Source: an uncultured Mycoplasmatota bacterium
GTDB taxonomy: Bacteria; Bacillota_I; Bacilli_A; RF39; UBA660
Length of the DNA stretch: 45,169 nt
Assembly (NCBI GenBank): GCA_946402735.1
Contig: CAMIXH010000005.1
Coordinates: forward strand, 1-45,169
Direction of reading: 5' to 3'
The position numbers were made by a program, and so were the translations under genes. The notes under the pieces are model-generated. The model ran no database searches. It was not told where the DNA came from and saw nothing but the letters and a program-made list of their open reading frames with translations. This document shows positions 43,738-45,169 of the stretch, piece after piece; within the stretch, counting starts at the first letter, position 1; each line of letters opens with the position of its first letter.

Positions 43738-44760
43738 TTACTTAATTAAACTTCCACCCCATTCAACTACAGTAAAACCTTTTCTTTCGGCTCTAGTTAA
43801 GATTTGTTCATTTATATTAACATTTTTATCAATTGGTTTGTATTCCATTAATACCCTAATAATTGTATCTGGGGTTGGAGTTACTTCTAGTGGCATTTGC
43901 TCATTAATCTTTTCAATACTTTCAAATCTAATTAAATTGTACTCATTAACTTCAAGTTTTGGTAACCAATAAACAATAAACTCATTGGCTTCAATTTCAT
44001 TTAGACCAAGTATTTCAAGTTTCTCTTCAAGGAAAGATGCCACATCCTTTCCTCTTACAACAAATCCGTCTTTAAACTCATTATCTAAGCTGTTTAATCC
44101 TTCCCAATATAATCCATAGTATATTCTACCATCTTCACCAAGTAATTTTCCATCAGGTCTGGCAGTAACATTCCACCCATTGTTATATTTTGGATATGTT
44201 ACTGTTAATAGATCTTTATATCCAAGTTTAACATTTACTTTCATTTCATGAGTAGGATATAAATAAATCATTGGTTTATATGTAACATATGGATTACAAT
44301 GTGGATTATTCTTGGCATGGTATTCGACATTTATTTCGGCATCATTAATGCTCTTATCAATCTCAATTAAATAATACATATATTGAGGAGCACATAAACC
44401 ACACTTGGCAGTGTACTCAGCCTTAACATCTATTTTATTACCAATAATTGTATAATTAATTGGTTCAATATCTTCTTCAGAGCACTCATCATAAACAACT
44501 TGAAAAGCGGCATAGTTATGCTCATTAAAATCAGCTTCAGTTAATTCATTAAATAACTCAAACTCTTTTTTAAACTCTTCATAATTAGTAAAAACATAAC
44601 TATCTTTATTAAGTTTCATATCCTCATATCTTCCTAAATATATAAAGTTATCATGAGGAATAACTATTTCAGGCTCAGTGTTTCTAAGTATTATTATTTC
44701 AAATACTACAGCACAAATTACTAAAACTATTCCAATAATAATTAATACTTTCTTTTTCAT
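43738..44760 (-). CDS. Membrane-anchored protein with an IYLYP-type domain, function unknown
   Basis: A 340-aa protein with a signal anchor at about 4-26 (VLIIIGIVLVICAVVFEIII). The outward part begins with a small domain holding CGLCAPQ and paired Cys. The C-terminal domain from about 170 carries KPMIYLYPTHEMKVNVKLGY, LTVTYPKYNNGWNVTARPDG, IYYGLYWEGLNS and FIVYWLPKL. I remember this set of motifs from uncharacterised proteins spread among several phyla, but cannot name the function. AAGGAG is 6 bases from the ATG and an extended -10 box lies upstream. Confidence 0.78.
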   Translation of the reverse strand: MKKKVLIIIGIVLVICAVVFEIIILRNTEPEIVIPHDNFIYLGRYEDMKLNKDSYVFTNYEEFKKEFELFNELTEADFNEHNYAAFQVVYDECSEEDIEPINYTIIGNKIDVKAEYTAKCGLCAPQYMYYLIEIDKSINDAEINVEYHAKNNPHCNPYVTYKPMIYLYPTHEMKVNVKLGYKDLLTVTYPKYNNGWNVTARPDGKLLGEDGRIYYGLYWEGLNSLDNEFKDGFVVRGKDVASFLEEKLEILGLNEIEANEFIVYWLPKLEVNEYNLIRFESIEKINEQMPLEVTPTPDTIIRVLMEYKPIDKNVNINEQILTRAERKGFTVVEWGGSLIK

Positions 44761-44780
44761 AATATACTCCTTACGCTTAC

Positions 44781-44789
44781 ATTATAACA
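44781..44789 (-). promoter_or_regulatory. Extended -10 promoter upstream of the IYLYP-domain gene
   Basis: TGTTATAAT on the minus strand, about 20 bases before the ATG. The -35 region lies in the U-run of the terminator before it and is weak. Confidence 0.6.
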
Positions 44790-44797
44790 CAAAAAGA

Positions 44798-44828
44798 AAT
44801 AAAAAAAGTCATAAATATGACTTTTTAT
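44798..44828 (-). terminator. Terminator after the right-edge gene
   Basis: RNA stem AAAGUCAUA / UAUGACUUU with a short loop and seven U, overlapping the stop codon region. Confidence 0.85.
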
Positions 44829-45169
44829 TTTTTACTTCTTTTTAAAACCATTTCCGCATCACCTAAAGTATTTATCTCTTCCCCATAAGTATTTTCTAAA
44901 AACGATTTTAATTCTTCAAAATAATTATTAGGATATTCTAAACAATCTAATCTACCATAGTATGAATGATTTTCCCATACTGCTCTATACTTCATTATAT
45001 CTGATAGAAGAAAAGGATATATTCCATTTCTAGTAGTCATTACTTCTCTTAGATTTTCTTTTTTAAACATTCCATGTGGTATTAATAAATATGGGAACGT
45101 ATCAATAACAGTAAACTTTTCTCCATCATACATTAGATTAGAAGTAGTAAAATCTTTAATTAAAACACC
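44825..45169 (-). CDS. C-terminal fragment of an unidentified, possibly kinase-like protein
   Basis: The frame is open to the right edge of the window, so the 5' part is missing; 114 residues are visible. The fragment begins GVLIKDFTTSNLMYDGEKFT and goes on to VIDTFPYLL. The spacing Asp-x4-Asn ... Ile-Asp resembles the catalytic loop and metal-binding Asp of phosphotransferases and protein-kinase-like enzymes (HxDxxxxN ... IDF). This is a weak hint. The internal Met at 45133 is not a likely start because the frame stays open before it and no ribosome site is seen. Confidence 0.6.
   Translation of the reverse strand, partial: GVLIKDFTTSNLMYDGEKFTVIDTFPYLLIPHGMFKKENLREVMTTRNGIYPFLLSDIMKYRAVWENHSYYGRLDCLEYPNNYFEELKSFLENTYGEEINTLGDAEMVLKRSKK

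Overview
The window is strongly AT-rich DNA (by eye about 70% A+T or more) with almost every gene on the minus strand. It reads as chromosome of a low-GC Gram-positive bacterium (Bacillota). The evidence is an HrcA/CIRCE heat-shock operon, T-box leaders in front of aminoacyl-tRNA synthetase genes, a PASTA kinase with its PP2C phosphatase, GatCAB, and a ybeY-dgkA-cdd-era-recO cluster. TGA is a real stop for several genes (dnaJ, hrcA, the C39 transporter, the 796-aa zincin), so this is code 11 and not Mycoplasma code 4. The short intergenic gaps, promoters overlapping terminators, and a minimal alanyl-tRNA synthetase suggest a streamlined, possibly host-associated and uncultured Bacilli lineage (RF39-like or Erysipelotrichales-like). 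That placement is inference.

Layout, in plus coordinates with genes read right to left. 1-250: start of a prepilin cut by the window edge. 319-7175: the chaperone operon hrcA-grpE-unknown-dnaK-pepF-dnaJ behind a promoter flanked by two CIRCE operators. 7206-11440: vanZ-like, ybeY, dgkA, cdd, era, recO and a hexapeptide-repeat protein. 11477-15063: a heterodimeric ABC exporter. 15122-15898: a small HExxH protein. 15953-18291: a C39 peptidase/ABC transporter followed by two overlapping double-glycine peptide genes that are too short for routine ORF calling. 18361-23387: two large paralogous zincins, rpe and a small protein. 23424-27793: rlmN-prpC-prkC-rsgA. 27838-29785: a compact alaS behind an Ala T-box. 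29825-30748: a Pro/Ala/Val/Glu-rich membrane protein. 30829-35640: asnS-gatC-gatA-gatB behind an Asn T-box. 35651-37183: hisS preceded by a tiny His-rich ORF and a terminator. 37187-38575: a prepilin fused to a Hint (intein/hedgehog-type) domain. 38629-40575: ligA. 40663-45169: membrane and secreted proteins of mostly unknown role, an ITPase, a zinc-dependent phospholipase C-like protein, and a gene fragment at the right edge.

The most notable items are three. First, the prepilin-Hint fusion is a possible self-processing surface pilin with hedgehog-like architecture. Second, a mini-locus looks like a two-peptide bacteriocin: two double-glycine leader peptides, each with a GxxxG motif and one Cys, translationally coupled to a C39 transporter. 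Third, a tandem pair of large HExxH proteins, one with about five 54-residue ankyrin-like repeats, sits inside the rsgA-rpe housekeeping neighbourhood. Smaller points are a His-rich leader ORF before hisS, a CX4CX2CX2C cluster in GrpE, and an AlaRS that lacks both the beta-barrel linker and the C-Ala domain.
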